A DNA stretch of 64,000 bases from Costus lasius (Eukaryota; Streptophyta; Magnoliopsida; Zingiberales; Costaceae), in contig CM050448.1 in NCBI GenBank assembly GCA_027563935.2, forward strand, positions 121,818,493 to 121,882,492, given 5' to 3'. Every line of letters starts with the position of its first letter. Position 1 is the first letter of the stretch. This document shows, piece by piece, positions 12,001 to 25,120 of the stretch. The translations under genes were made by a program, and so were the position numbers. The notes below the pieces were generated by a model. The model was not told where the DNA came from and ran no database searches. It saw only the letters and a program-made list of their open reading frames with translations.

Positions 12001-12434
12001 CTCCCACAAGAAAGCCCGGTACAAACTCGCAATGGGTTGTTAAATGAACAGTGTCTTTGCTCGGCCCAGGTATAAAGGATTAATGTTGCCAGTTCCAGCC
12101 CGTTAAGTCAACTCCCTCGGCAATGGATCACTCAAACTGGCCCATTTGTTTACTGTTTTCGGCAAATATTGAGAAAAAAATATGGTATAAAAGTAGCTAA
12201 ATTAAACATTCTAATCCAACGCTGAGGTTGCAACGGATCAGGTAAGGGTGAGCATTCCGTGTTCGTAAATTCGGTTTTACTGATTTATTAACAAATTTTG
12301 TTATTTTAATTCGGTAAAAATAAATTCAATTTCAGTTTGTTTATTAAGTTTTATAAATTTTGATATTCGATTTGTGGTTCGATTTTAAACTCATCCGTTC
12401 GATAAAAATCTAATTTTATCAAAATTTATATTAA
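9021..12434. other. No supported gene; AT-rich DNA with minor repeats
   Basis: A TA run lies near 9272-9292. A 24-bp unit, CATGTCTCAAATATGGTATC plus four bases, occurs three times at about 11253, 11293 and 11434, each next to a T-tract. Two minus-strand stretches look vaguely exon-like: 9787-9887 (MKDQIAISIKQEIITWLG) and the GC-rich 11840-12007. No family was recognised and no splice chain connects them. Otherwise nothing was seen. Confidence 0.35.

Positions 12435-12478
<44 letters not shown>
12435..12478. repeat. (AT)n microsatellite
   Basis: About 22 uninterrupted AT dinucleotides lie directly beside the following GGGTC-rich element. Confidence 0.95.
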
Positions 12479-12479
<1 letters not shown>

Positions 12480-12482
<3 letters not shown>

Positions 12483-12996
12483 CCTCACAATTCGGGTCAG
12501 CGGGTCATAAACGGGTCGTGTCAGCTGTAACCCGTAACCCGATTAAGCCAACCCGAACACGACTCGTTTAATTAATTGGGTCAAACTGTGTAACCTAAAC
12601 ATGACTCGAATATAATCGGGTCAACCCGACACGACCCGAATAACCTGTTTATTATTTATATTTTAACTATAAATAATAAATTGATAAAAATTATATTAAA
12701 ATTAATAAAAATTTGGGCTTATGAGTGTGCCAAAATCTAGGTTAAAAGATAGTTAAAATATATTTGGGCTTATGGGCTAGCAATGAGAGTTAAATAAGTC
12801 TATATTTAAATTATATATATTGTAATCGGATTAAGCGGGTCAACCCGTTTATAACTCGACACAATCCGATTATTTTCAGATCATGAACGGGTTGACCTGT
12901 TTATGATCCGAACACGATTATGGCTGACCTGAATCAACCTAACTTCGTGTCGAATCGAGTTTGATCAGCGGGTCGTGTCATATTTTGCCATGTCTA
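12480..12996. mobile_element. MITE-like element rich in GGGTC/GACCC motifs
   Basis: The left end is AGACCTCACAATTCGGGTCAG. The right end read in reverse is AGACATGGCAAAATATGACA, and both lead into CGGGTCGTGTCA-type subterminal motifs. The interior is AT-rich. It sits between TA-rich tracts, so a target duplication cannot be resolved. No coding capacity. Confidence 0.5.
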
Positions 12997-13139
12997 TATA
13001 TATATATAATCTTATTATCCATATATAATATATTCTAATTCTAAATTATTAAATCCAATTGTTGCTAGCCGGCTCCGATTCAAATATGTGAACTATAAAC
13101 TGTTGTGAAGTTTTGAATTGATGTAGTGGATATTTATTT

Positions 13140-13720
13140 ATAATATGTTTATTTGTGATGGAGTATATTCATTTGTAATGGAGTTTATATGATCGTGGAT
13201 GAAGTTTGTATAATTATAGACCACTCCTATTTGCCGGTGGATGGAGTTTGCCTGATCATAAATGGCTTCTATATGATTGTAGATAATCAAAATGATCATA
13301 GATAGAGCTTGTATTAACTTGGATGAATCAGTCAGATCATAAATGAAGTCTATATGATTGTGGATTGAGCATGTATTAACTTGGACGAATCAGTAAGATT
13401 ATAAATGAAGTCTACATAATCAAGGATGAAGTTTGCATGATCTTAGATATTGAAAACAAGATTATTGATAGAATAATCACGAATAGAGGTTGCACTATCA
13501 TGTATAGAATAATCGTAAATGGAGATTGCATGATCGTGGATAGAATAATCATGGATAAAAGTTGTATGATCATGAATAGAATAATCATGGATGGAACTTG
13601 TATGATTATAGATATTGAAAATAAGATCGTTGATAGAATAATCATGGATAGAGGTTGCATAACTGTGGATGGAGATTGCATGATCATGAATAGAAGGTTG
13701 AACAACATCGTAACTCTTGC
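13140..13720. repeat. Degenerate minisatellite, open in both strands
   Basis: Two repeat classes adjoin. At 13311-13433 a unit of about 62 bp containing GTATTAACTTGGATGAATCA occurs twice. At 13440-13690 units of about 36 bp (consensus TAGAATAATCATGGAT then GGAGATTGCATGATCATG) follow, with a 165-bp higher-order repeat beginning GATATTGAAAA at 13445 and 13610. Because 36 is divisible by three and the unit lacks stops, frames of about 97 codons are open on both strands over 13412-13727. That is a repeat property, not evidence for a gene. Confidence 0.75.
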
Positions 13721-14287
13721 AAGTTGATTTGTAAATTCATAAGAATCAATTTTCTTTTGTACATTATATATTTTTGAGAATTTAAAATTTTAGTTTATAT
13801 TAAATCCGATTCAGTTTCGATTTATAAATTTTTGATATTTTTTTAATAAATCTAATTTAATAAATTCAGTATTGATAAAATACCGAATGCTGATGAGGAT
13901 CAAGTGCTTAAACTCTATCCAATATTCCAATATGAACTTATTATAACAATCAGATGCTTGAATCAAGATTGAATACCATATTATAAAATCTGAGTCTGGA
14001 TGAGATATTTTAAATGGCTATCTAATAAAATAAAATATATTTATATTTAAATTATTATATAAAATATATCTTTTTAAAATTTGACATCGACAAATAAGGA
14101 ATGAAGGAAAATATTTACTAATAAATAGTTTATATTTAATTATTGATTATGATTTTGATTTACTTGTGTTCATAATCTATAAGAAAGGAAAATATTTAAT
14201 AAATACACAAACAACGATGCATTACTTAAAATTAATATTACAATAATCTAATATCAAGATGTCACATAACTCTCTACTATAAAAACA

Positions 14288-14663
14288 GAACAAAATTTGT
14301 AAGCGCGCGCTTAAGTGCCAAAATGGGAGCGTTTAATTTTTTATTTATTTTTTTAGAAATGATATATATTTTATAAATTATTTTATGGTACTAATATTGA
14401 GGTATTTTAGATCACATATATAAAGAAAAAATCATAACCAATATCACATATAAGACAAAAAAAATACTATTTATGTTATAAAAAAATTTAACATTGGTTA
14501 GCGTCTTTTATATATATACATAATATAAAATACCACAATATTAGTACCATTGATAACTTATAAGGTATATATTATTTCTAAAAAAATAAAAAAAAATTAT
14601 TTAAACCAAAAATTAAGCTCCCCATTTTTGGCACTCCCATGCATGCGCTTAAGAATTTTTTCC
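14288..14663. mobile_element. Mutator-like fold-back MITE with 9-bp target duplication
   Basis: The 9-bp sequence ATAAAAACA flanks both sides (14279-14287 and 14664-14672). The element begins GAACAAAATTTGTAAGCGC and, read from the other end, GGAAAAAATTCTTAAGCGC. The two halves are largely complementary over about 150 bp, including GTGCCAAAATGGG and a motif containing TGGTACTAATATTG. The element should therefore form a long hairpin. A 9-bp duplication with a long G-initial inverted repeat is typical of Mutator-like elements. There is no coding sequence. Confidence 0.8.
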
Positions 14664-15240
14664 ATAAAAACATGCTATTATGATGGTGCCCTCTTAGAAT
14701 GTTATATGGTCATTCAGATATGAGCACGATTTATGTGGATTAATGAAATTTATATTTGTTATTATCCATAAATTTTTTGTGGTAACTACCAAAATTTCTG
14801 AAATGACTAATACGACCTGAATTTATTTATAATAGTTTTACTTGATCGAAAGTTTTTTTAAAAAATATTTTATCGAGTATATAAAATCTCTCTGGTTGAA
14901 GTTTTTTTTTTTTTTTTTACCAAGAGCAAAAAAAATTTTATAGATAAATAAAAAAAATATTACATTTATATAAAATCTCTCTGGTAGAAGTTGGTATTAC
15001 TGATGCTGACCGTCCTTTTTCTTTCAACCCCGCGGCCGCGCCCGCCATTACCTTCCTGGCTAAGGAACATTGTTAGTTGACTCCATTGTGTTGCTTTATA
15101 ATCGCTCCGTGATCAAAAGCTTAGCCAAAAATGAAAACAAATTGAGGGGAAGAAAATAACCAACAGCGTCGCCCCGTTCTCCGATTTTCTTCCCTTGCAA
15201 TTCCTCATCGTCGCCTTTTCAACACAAACTAACAGGAACC

Positions 15241-18200
15241 ATGCGCGAGGCGGATTACCTCGAATTCTCCTCCGATGACGACGAGGCCGACTACGCCGCT
15301 TCACAGCAGCAGGTATTTATCGCCATCTTCCATGGCCGGGATGCTTCCCGTCCCAATTCATTCCATCGATTGTGTATATTAGGGTTTGTTTAATTGTTTC
15401 ATCTAGGCTTCGGCGAGTTTCGTGCGGTGTGATTCGGCGTCTTGCGCGGACGGGGATGTACCGTGGGAAATAATCTACTCCAAGGAAAACGTGGCCATCC
15501 ACCCCTCGCAGTTCGCTTCGGAGCGGATCTGCGGGAGGTTGCGCGTCAGCAAGCATGGCTCCTCGTTGTTCCTGGTATTGGTTCGCATTGTTATGTATTC
15601 AGGTAGTGCTTCCTGCTTGCTCTAAAATGATTTATCCTGTGTCCTTGTCATATGCCTTGCAGTCTTGGATACCTTACACACTCGATCCTGATGCTTCCGA
15701 GTCCCTGTGGCACATGTCATTCTCGAGGATACAAGAAAAAGGTATAATCTAGATATATTTGGAAGTTTGAGTTATCTTAGGTTCTTTGGTTCCTCATTTT
15801 TGTTCTTTGCAGACAGGGATTTGTACACTATCAAGTCTTTGCCACTAAGTGATGTTCGATCAATACGAAGACACTCTCCTGTTCTTGGTTGGCATTACGT
15901 AATTATTGTCCTTTCAACAGGTATCTTGTAGGAGTTATTATTCTCTATTTAGAACCGTTACTAGTAATGTGGTATTCGTAACCAGAAATGTTCCCTGTGT
16001 GCTCTTATAGTAGCTTAAATTTTTTTCTACTTCCCTCCATGATTATAATTATTTTCCTTCTTTTTCTGATGTATGCTCGGCTAGCACCAAACATGCTAGC
16101 AGTTGTATTTCTATCATCTTAACCTAGCTTACGCCTTTTATGCTATACTTCTATGGTTGATGAGTAGTCATAGAACAACATAAGAAGCAGTTTGAACTTT
16201 GAAGTTGGCAGATGGTTGGAAAACGCGTTCGCTATTATTGTAAGAAATCAGATCGCCTAAAGCACTCCCCATTTCTGTCACTAACTTGTGTACTACGTAT
16301 ACATCTGAATGAAGTTCTATTGTGCCTATGGTTCCAGAATCCACAAATCGTATGCAGCTAATGTTCCTAATTATCTTCTGCATCCTTGTCATTTAAAACA
16401 CTAAGAACTTCTTGGTTAACCAAGTCTTGAATATTGATCCGATGCCAAGGAAATAGGCGGTGGTGTCATGGGGAGCTGAAGTAGGTATGGTGAGGCATTA
16501 TGCAGAGTGGGAATACAGTGGTCTCAGGCAAGGCAGTGATGAGCAGTGATAGGATGACTTAGTGTACCATTGATGCAAACTTCAAATGAAATGAGATGTG
16601 GAGATTGAAGGAGGAAATGGAGTGGATATCTCATATGGATGCTAGTTTCCATTTGATGTATGTTGTACAGTTGTATTTGTACTTAATTTACCAGTTGGTT
16701 TGGGCTGGTTTCTAAACTAATGCAGCAAAAGGACCAAAAGGGTATGCATTGAAATAAAAAGTGTTAGAAATGAAGATGCATGACCAAAATTTAAAGGAAA
16801 CGAGTATGGCAGGCCACTCAAGGACTCAATTTATAGTAATCCTCACTTCTTGAGTACTTCAAATCTTGTTTATAGTCCCTTATGAACTTACTATTAGGTT
16901 AGCTATGATAATGAGTATCTGAGAAGAAAAAGAGTAACAAAAAGTTTCGGAGTAACAAAATTCAAACGTTGGCAAATATCTGCATCTGAAAAAAAATGTG
17001 CGCAACTCCTATGTAGAGACCAAGGATGGATGCTTGTACCAACTGACATGTTTTTTTTTTTATTTCTTACTAACCATGCTATGCATAGTATCACTAAAGT
17101 GTTTTACTTAACATGTTTCTTATCTATTCAAAGAATATCAAGCATATGTGATTTTTTTTCAACGTACATTCTTTAATGATACTTTCAACCTGTCCTACAG
17201 ATGTATTGTTATACTTGTATATAAAAGCCTTCCTGTTTATTCAAAATTATCTTCCATGTGATTTTTTTCTACATATATTCTTTTGAAGCTTAACAGGACT
17301 ATTGCAGGTCTTGCATTTCCTCCTTTCTACTTCTATAATGGAGGGGTTCATGAATTTCTTGCTACTATGAAACAACATATTGTTATTGTGAGGTCAGTTC
17401 TCAATATCATATTCTTTACTTTTGATTGTTCTTACTTTTGTTGCATTGGGAACATTTGTATACGTATCAAGGTCAACCTAGAAAAAGCCTTTGATAGAGT
17501 AGCTTGGATTGCCATCACTACTGTTATGACCTCGGTGAATTTTCCTGTCTTGTAAGTTGGATCTATGCTTGTATCACATTCACATATTTCTCTTGCCTTA
17601 CCAATGGGAATTCCTCTCGCAAATTCAAATATCATACAGGGTGATGCATCTATCATATCATGTTAGGTAGCTTGTCATGCCAATCTCAACAAGCTACTTA
17701 AGATTGAAAATGGTTTTTTATCTTTCACGTCTCACCTCGTGTTTCTGATAGTACTTAATCTATTGCCAAGCAACAAAAAATTTACGAAGCTATCACCAAT
17801 TAACCCACCAATTTTACTAAATCTGAAGTTTTTTTCCCATATAAGGTGTCTAGACTCTAGATGTGTCCTTCATATTTTTCATGCCTTAAATATTAAGGAA
17901 GGATTTCTCCTGAATTGGGGTTATTATTGCTCCTAGAAAGGTCCCAATTTCTAATCATCACAAGCTGCAATACAATATGCGGAAGCAAACTATCTACAAG
18001 AAAACTAATTTCTCTCACAGGTTGCCAACTTGTGCTTATTTATTTTGTGCTTAATTTCGTTCTCTTTTACACCTTGCCTATCATATAGCGTCCTTAGCTT
18101 GTGGCCATTGTTGCTCCTAGTAAGGTCCCCACTTTCTAGTCATGACAGCAACGCAAAATGCAGAAACAAACTCTCTGACAAGAAAGCTAATTTTCTCTCA

Positions 18201-21200
18201 CAGATTATCCAAATTATGCTTATTAATTCCGTGCTTAATTCCATTCTCTGTAACACCTTAACTATCACCTTAGCTTTGTCAGCTTGTGGCCATTGTTGCA
18301 CCTAGAAAAGTCCCAATTTCTAATCATGACAAGCTGCAACACAAAATGAAGAAACAAACTCTCTATTCTTTACAAGCAAACTAATTCTCTCACAGTTTGT
18401 CCAAATTGTGCTTATTAATTCTGGGCTTAGTTCCATTCTCTTTTACACCTTAACTATCACTTAGCTTCCTCAACTTTGTGTTAGACAAGAATCATTATAA
18501 TTGCCAGGAATTTCCATTCGGAGCAACGTACTGGTAAAATTGGCATGCACATTGTGGCTTGGTATCAGGTCACCTTACCCTATGCATTAGGAGATTTTGG
18601 AATAGAGAATCTCAACTCTTCTAGATATTTGGCTCAGTTTGTCCTTGCTAAATATGGATCCAAGGACTGTTGGTTACAGAATAAGAATTTTAGTGTTGGT
18701 AACTGAGGTCATATTGTCTAAACTTGAGTTGAGACGGGCTTGAAACTGAAACTATCATGCAATCTTGGCCTATTGATAAAGCCAAGAGAGGACTAATCTG
18801 GAAATTTGAGCGGTTTTTTTCCATATTTAGTTTCCATGCATAGTAGCTTAACATGTTATATCAAGTGTACATCACACTGTTTGCTCACTTTCTAATTTTA
18901 GAAAACTTCATTCAGGTCAGCAGATGATGAAAATGTCTTTCTTGTCAATGACATCAGGGACCCACTTCAGGTACTTGAGTACTTAGCTTAAATTGTTATG
19001 CAACTCTTTATTCGTTTCTTCCCAAAATTCTCCCTTTAACACATCTAGCCTTTGTTTTTAATAAAATATAGCCTGCTTGTTAATCAGATAATTTTGTGAC
19101 AAAGTATTTAAAGATTCATGAAGTTGATTTTTCTCTTTCCTCAAATGTAACATTTCATTGACATTTATTTAATTTTTTGTATCTTTGTTCTGGGACACAC
19201 AACATAAATAGTATTTGTTTCAATGTATTGCTTCCCATGGTACAGGGCTACCCTATACCCATTCACATTTATGCTAGTATGTGAATTTGTTATAGGCATA
19301 TCATGCATTGTGATTTTTCTTATTACTATTGATAAAATACCTCATTCTCTTTTACTTGAGGGTAGAACACCTCAGAGCAGAGAGAGAAATATTGCAAAAT
19401 AAAGTCTAATTCTATTCAATTTATGAGTAGCTTTAGAACCAACATCACCCCTCTAGTTCCATCACACAAGGCTAGCTTAACTTTAAAAATATGAAACTCA
19501 TCATTATGTTAGAGCCATGAATCTTGGTAGAGGAGATATGCCCTTGTTCAAATCTAAATGTTGACCTCTCACAAGGCAATATCAAATGTTTGAGTGTGAA
19601 ACAAGGACATCTTTGCTCTCCCAATTTATTATTATGCGTTTAAGAGAGTTTGAAAGAATTTGAGAAGAATAGGAAGAATGAGAAGGTGTGTGCTTGATAT
19701 GAAAGCTTACAGATGCTTATAACCAGAAGTAACTCCAAATGCCTTGTAAAGCACTCACTAGCTGTTTGGAAACAATTTCACACATTTTAAAAATTTTCCA
19801 ATCCAATACTAGATGTTGCGTCACACCATTTACAAAGTTTGTATTCCTACCAACCAAAGGAGTTTGATCATTTTTATGTGATTTGGGGCTGACAATTTGT
19901 CCAAGAAATATGCACCTAATTTCACCTGATTTGTTATGAGTTTCAAAACTGCCACTAGGCACATAATCTCTGTTTATATTGTATTATTTGCTTTCTTGTT
20001 ATCTAGATAGTGGATGACTAAATAAATCTTAATGCCTGTAGGAAAAAGGTTTATCTTGTCTTCTGACATTTCCTCTTATTCAGGCTTCAAAATAAGCAAA
20101 ATAATAGTACAGCTGTACCACTATGAAAATGAAAACAAGCTATGCTGCACCTTGGAGGCTCCAGAAGTATTTCAAAGTTGTCTCAAAGCAATAGGAAGTT
20201 GTTACGCCCTATCCAGAATAGGAATGAGACTAGAAGGTTACCTTGGATCCAATTAAGGCCTCGTTTGGCCCCAATTTTGCACACAATCCAATACAGAAGC
20301 TGTGAGAAATTAGGATTTCCAGCTTCCAACAGTTTCTGCTTTTTTACCTTACTGTTACGCCTTGCTTGAGTGGGGCCAAATGGGCCCTAAAGCTTGGACA
20401 ATCTTTCTTCTAGTTGGCACTGTTTTGAATAATATTTTAAAAATCAGTTTATGCTGCTCAGGTAATATGTGTCGGTCCGTATCGGTCCGAGATTATTTTG
20501 GTAAGGGTATATTAGTGTTGGTACGTCTATTGTATAATATCAGTACATCTGGCATATGCTAGTACAAGATAGGATCAGCAACTAGTATGGACTGAGATTT
20601 TAAGCCTTGGATTTAAATATGGTTTAACAAAATCTATTAATTGGATGTTGATTGTTGAGGTCTACTAACAGTCACAATCAAGCATAGTTTAAAAAACTAG
20701 TTCATACTGTCTAGTATGACCGGTTTGTATCATGACTATAGACCAGTATTGTACATGGTCGGTACAGGTTATATATGTGTGTATGTACAAAGTTTGAAAT
20801 TCTGGTCTAAATGGGTTAAAATCTTTAGTTTATACCAGTCCGAGGCTGGTACGGGTTATATATGTATGTATGTATAACGTTTGAAATTCTGGTCCGAATA
20901 GGTTAAAATCTTTAGTTTATACCAAGGTTTAAAGTTCCGGTCCGGTAGCTCGGTCCGGTTAGCTACCGGACCGGTACGAACCGGCTGGTACCGGACGAAA
21001 CCGTCCGAGTTACCGATCTTCCTCTTCCACTCGAAGACGAAGACTCCAACTCCAGGTGGAGGAGCTTCCACCTCCCGCCTACGCTAGAGCTCCAGGCGGA
21101 GCTTCTGCAGCGAGCAGAGCTCCAGGCGGAGCTTCCGCAGCAAGCAGGAGCTCCAGGTGGAGCTTCCGCCTCCCTCAACTCCCGCCAACGCCTCCCGCGA

Positions 21201-24200
21201 AAGCTCCAGGCGGAGCTTCCGCTCTCACAAGTCCCTCCTGCGGCCTGCCTACGCCTCCCGCAGCCAGCCTACGCCTCCTGCGAGTGCTCCGGACGGAGCT
21301 TCTGCCTCTCGCGACTCCCGCCTACACCTCCCGCGAGAGCTCCAGCCGGAGCTTCCGCTCTCGTGAGTCCCGCCTACGCCTCCCGCAGCCCACCTACGCC
21401 TCCTACGAGAGCTCCAGTCAGAGCTTCCAGCTCCTGCGAGTCCTGCCTACGCCTCCCGCAACTCCCGCTTACGCCAGAAGCTTCGTCCGCCTTTCGCCAT
21501 GCTCCCTCCGACTGAATCGTGCTCCCTCCGACTGAATCGTGTTCCGAGAGAGATTCCGAACTCGGTGGCTTGTCGGACCGGTACCGGACCGAAACTTCAA
21601 ACACTGGTTTATACTGCTCTGAGATGAGTCTGAGTCCGGTTTTATTAGCATACTGATCCAAGACTTGACCGGTACATTAGATTGGACTGATTTTTCAAAT
21701 CTTGAGTATATATAACTTCAAATTTGACCAATACCATATGCCAGTTTCAAGTATGTGTGTCAGTATTAATCGGTACTGATATGCCAATCTGACAATGGAT
21801 TGTGAATCTTAAACATTGCAATCAAGTACCGTGGGATATGTTCCAATGAGGTTTAGTGCTATCCAAATCTTTTTCATTACATAGATAAATAGCGACACAA
21901 GAGCCAACTAACATGGCAACATCTAGATGTGCATCATGCTTGTTGCCAGGTACTTTACTAGTTTCCTTACTTTGAATGCTGATGAAATATGCTGTTGTTA
22001 CTGTTACCCATAGAATCAACTAGTCTTATTTCTTTCACAACAAAATAATGATTAATTAATGCAATAAAATTCTACTACCTTAAGCTCATTTTACAATGGT
22101 TGTACTAGTGCGGAGTTGCAAGGGCGATATCTAAGGCCTTGTTTCCTAGAAGAGAAGAAAAAGGGAAAGAAAAGAAAAAAGGGAGAAAGGAAAGAGGGAA
22201 GGACGGTAGAAAAAATCACGTGCCTTTGCATGTGATCATCTTCTTGCAACAAAAAGAAAATGGAGGCGAGGCGACAAGGCGACGTCAAGGCATGGGCGGC
22301 AGTGGAGGCGATGAGCTGAGGAGGGAGGCGACGAGGTGGAGGCAGGAGGCAAGGCTGAGGAGGGAGGCGGGAGCTGGAGGTGGGAGGTGACGAGGCTGAG
22401 GAGGGAGGCGGGAGGTGACGACGCTCGACAACGGGGGGATCGACGACGGGAGGTGACGACGCTCGACAACGGGGGGATCGACGACGGGAGGCAACGCTCG
22501 GCGACGAGGAGGGGAAGGAGGAGGGCGGCACCGGTGAAGAGGGAGAGAGAAGGAGGATTGGCGGGGCAAGGAAGAAGGGCTTCTATGAGGTTTGGTTTCC
22601 GCTAAACCATTTTCGACAGAAAACTTAATTGTTTTCCTTCCCTTTGTTTTCTTTCTGTCCAAGTAAACAATGGAAAGGAACGTTTTCTATTCTTTCTGCC
22701 GTGGATTCCTTCTAAGGAAACACAGCCTAAATGTTTGTTATTATTGATGTCTAAGAAAAACATGTTTTGCAGGGTATATTACAGATACCTTGCTGACACG
22801 ATGTTAAAATAGCTGCAACCTTGCAAAATGACATAAAAAATCAATATCCTACATTGAACAATGACTTCTAGGAGTCTTTACTTGAATAGATGATACATGG
22901 GCTTTCCCGAAACGGAAGTACCATCTACATAATCAGCAAATGGGAAATAGTGTAGATCTCACAAATATTTATAATTTGTTTCTTCTTTTTTTCAACTTAA
23001 TCTCGCAAATATTTAGTAAGGAGCACAGAGGAGATAGTTTGTAACACTGATTTCTTTGCTTGTTATAGGTAAGCCTGTCATCGCTAGAGTTGCCAAGGGT
23101 TGTCTCTGTGGCAAATTCATCATCATTCACTAATGAAGTTATGATTCCCTCCGTTGATTATGCACGAGTAAATGGGAATGGGACACAGCATGATGGATCT
23201 TCTATAGCTTCCGATTATTACAGGTGGCAAAATCAGAAGAATTCTGATCCTTTTCATGGTATCTCATTTCAACTTCTGGAGAAATTTTCGCTTGTCACAA
23301 AGTTTGCTCGTGAAACAACCTCAAATATTTTCCATGAATTCCATAATAACAAAGCTGACGCCTATGGGAAAAGGCAGCAAAATAATCATGGAACACTTAG
23401 TTCAAGTGGCAGCTTTTCTGATGAGGAGGAAAGAAACCAAGGTGCAACTCCTGTTGCCTCGGATCCATTGGTGGTAAGTTTGCTTAGAATAAAAAATTTC
23501 AAGTGATTCATATTGTTAGAAGTTTGAAATCTGGAGTTTCTGATTTACCCTTCAATTGAGTAACTAGGCTGAAGTTGTTACTTGCTCTTTTTCATATTGA
23601 AGATGAGATCCTTGACATCTCTGAATCAATTGAACCTGACTGTTTACTCATTTTTACTATAAATTGTTGCTAGAATATTGTTTGTAGTAATTAATGTATG
23701 ATTTAATTGCAGCCTGATCAGTTACCTGTAATTTGGGGACAACCAAGAAAACCTCCCTTGTCCTCAGAAGAGGTATGCATCTCATCTCCATCTCATTCTA
23801 AATTGTCCCTAAAAACTTTGAGATAATTTTTTCATCCTCATAAATTATTTCATCCTTTCATAAGATAAAGTCTATGCAAGCACAATTTTGGTAGAAAAGG
23901 GTTTTTATAATTGTATGTTCTTGATTCTGAGTTCTTTTTCCTTTTCTTTTGTTAGTTACAGCTATTGTGCATCCCAATGATTGAACGATTATTATTTTAA
24001 CATGTGAGTCCAAGAAATCAACACATGTTTTAGAACAAAAATCTCATCCTATAATTTGCAAGTCATATCCAAAAATAATAATTTATATTATGCGAATAGT
24101 AAAAAAGTGTGAAACCAAGTTCTAAAACTATAAAATAGTTCAATAAGTAACATAAATTAATGTCACTTGGACTGCTCCAAACCCAAGTGTATTTTATTTC

Positions 24201-25082
24201 TGCAAGGGTGAATGAGCATGCTGGTTTGGAAATTTTGCCGGGTCTAGTTCACTAATGAGTTATTGGATATGTATGCTCACCATACCAGGCATACCAACTG
24301 ACGAGATTGCTGATAATGAACAATCTAGGAGGTAAGTTTCAGCCTAATAAGATACTCGGTGCTAAATATCCCAGGCGTTTGGTTGCTTGACCGCCTTGTC
24401 ACCACCTTAATCATCATTGTGCTGATGTTGCCACCACCTTGACATCCATCACATTATTATTTTCATAATCATGAGATGATGATCCTGGCACATGTTCATT
24501 TGATAAGGTAATAGTTGGCAATCTAATTATGAAAATGGTAATTGTAAAGTGTAATTAATGCTTGCTATGGCGTGGACAGCCTACTTCCACACAGCTTAAA
24601 TCCTCTCAGATCTGGCTTCATATGCAAACTTCACATCTCCAGTCTATAGTACAATCTACTTTAAATGGTTATTGCAGAAAAGTCTTGGCAATAAAAGGCA
24701 TAGGCCTTAACTAATTTGTATATGCCTTAATTATGTTGATTGTCAACAATTTCGTGATTAACACTAATACAACATTGCTAAGCAAGAGAGATTTGGTTGG
24801 GTGGTGGTTTGTATTGCAGCCTCTATTATCGTTGTGCTGCTATTGCTGTTGCCTTTTGCTTCATCATTCTATCATTATCTTAATGATGTGATGGTTATCC
24901 TAGCATGTTCTTTTGATAAGTCAGAAGATATGGCTAGCTAATCATGAGATCTGTTTTTGCAAAGTGTAATTGATGCTTGCTATGACACTTAACCAGACAA
25001 TCTATTTGGATGTGGCCTACTTCCACATGGCTTAGTTCCTCTCAACCTTAATCTAGATATGTGGACTTGTAGCTGCAAATCT

Positions 25083-25120
<38 letters not shown>

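Noticed and set aside
13412..13708. Hydrophobic repeat protein on the minus strand
   Set aside because: Product of a stop-free 36-bp minisatellite, open on both strands.
17283..17555. Continuous 90-codon frame containing TBC exon 5 and a reverse-transcriptase motif
   Set aside because: The frame runs across the exon donor into the LINE fragment by chance. The spliced TBC frame and the LINE pieces are separate features.
21056..21535. 159-codon frame with APGGAS/YAS repeats
   Set aside because: It follows the repeat units of a hAT element core inside an intron. No start context or homology.
22091..22662. Several Pro/Ser/Arg-rich frames on both strands
   Set aside because: They lie inside a 593-bp Tourist-like element with TAA duplications, and the composition explains the open frames.
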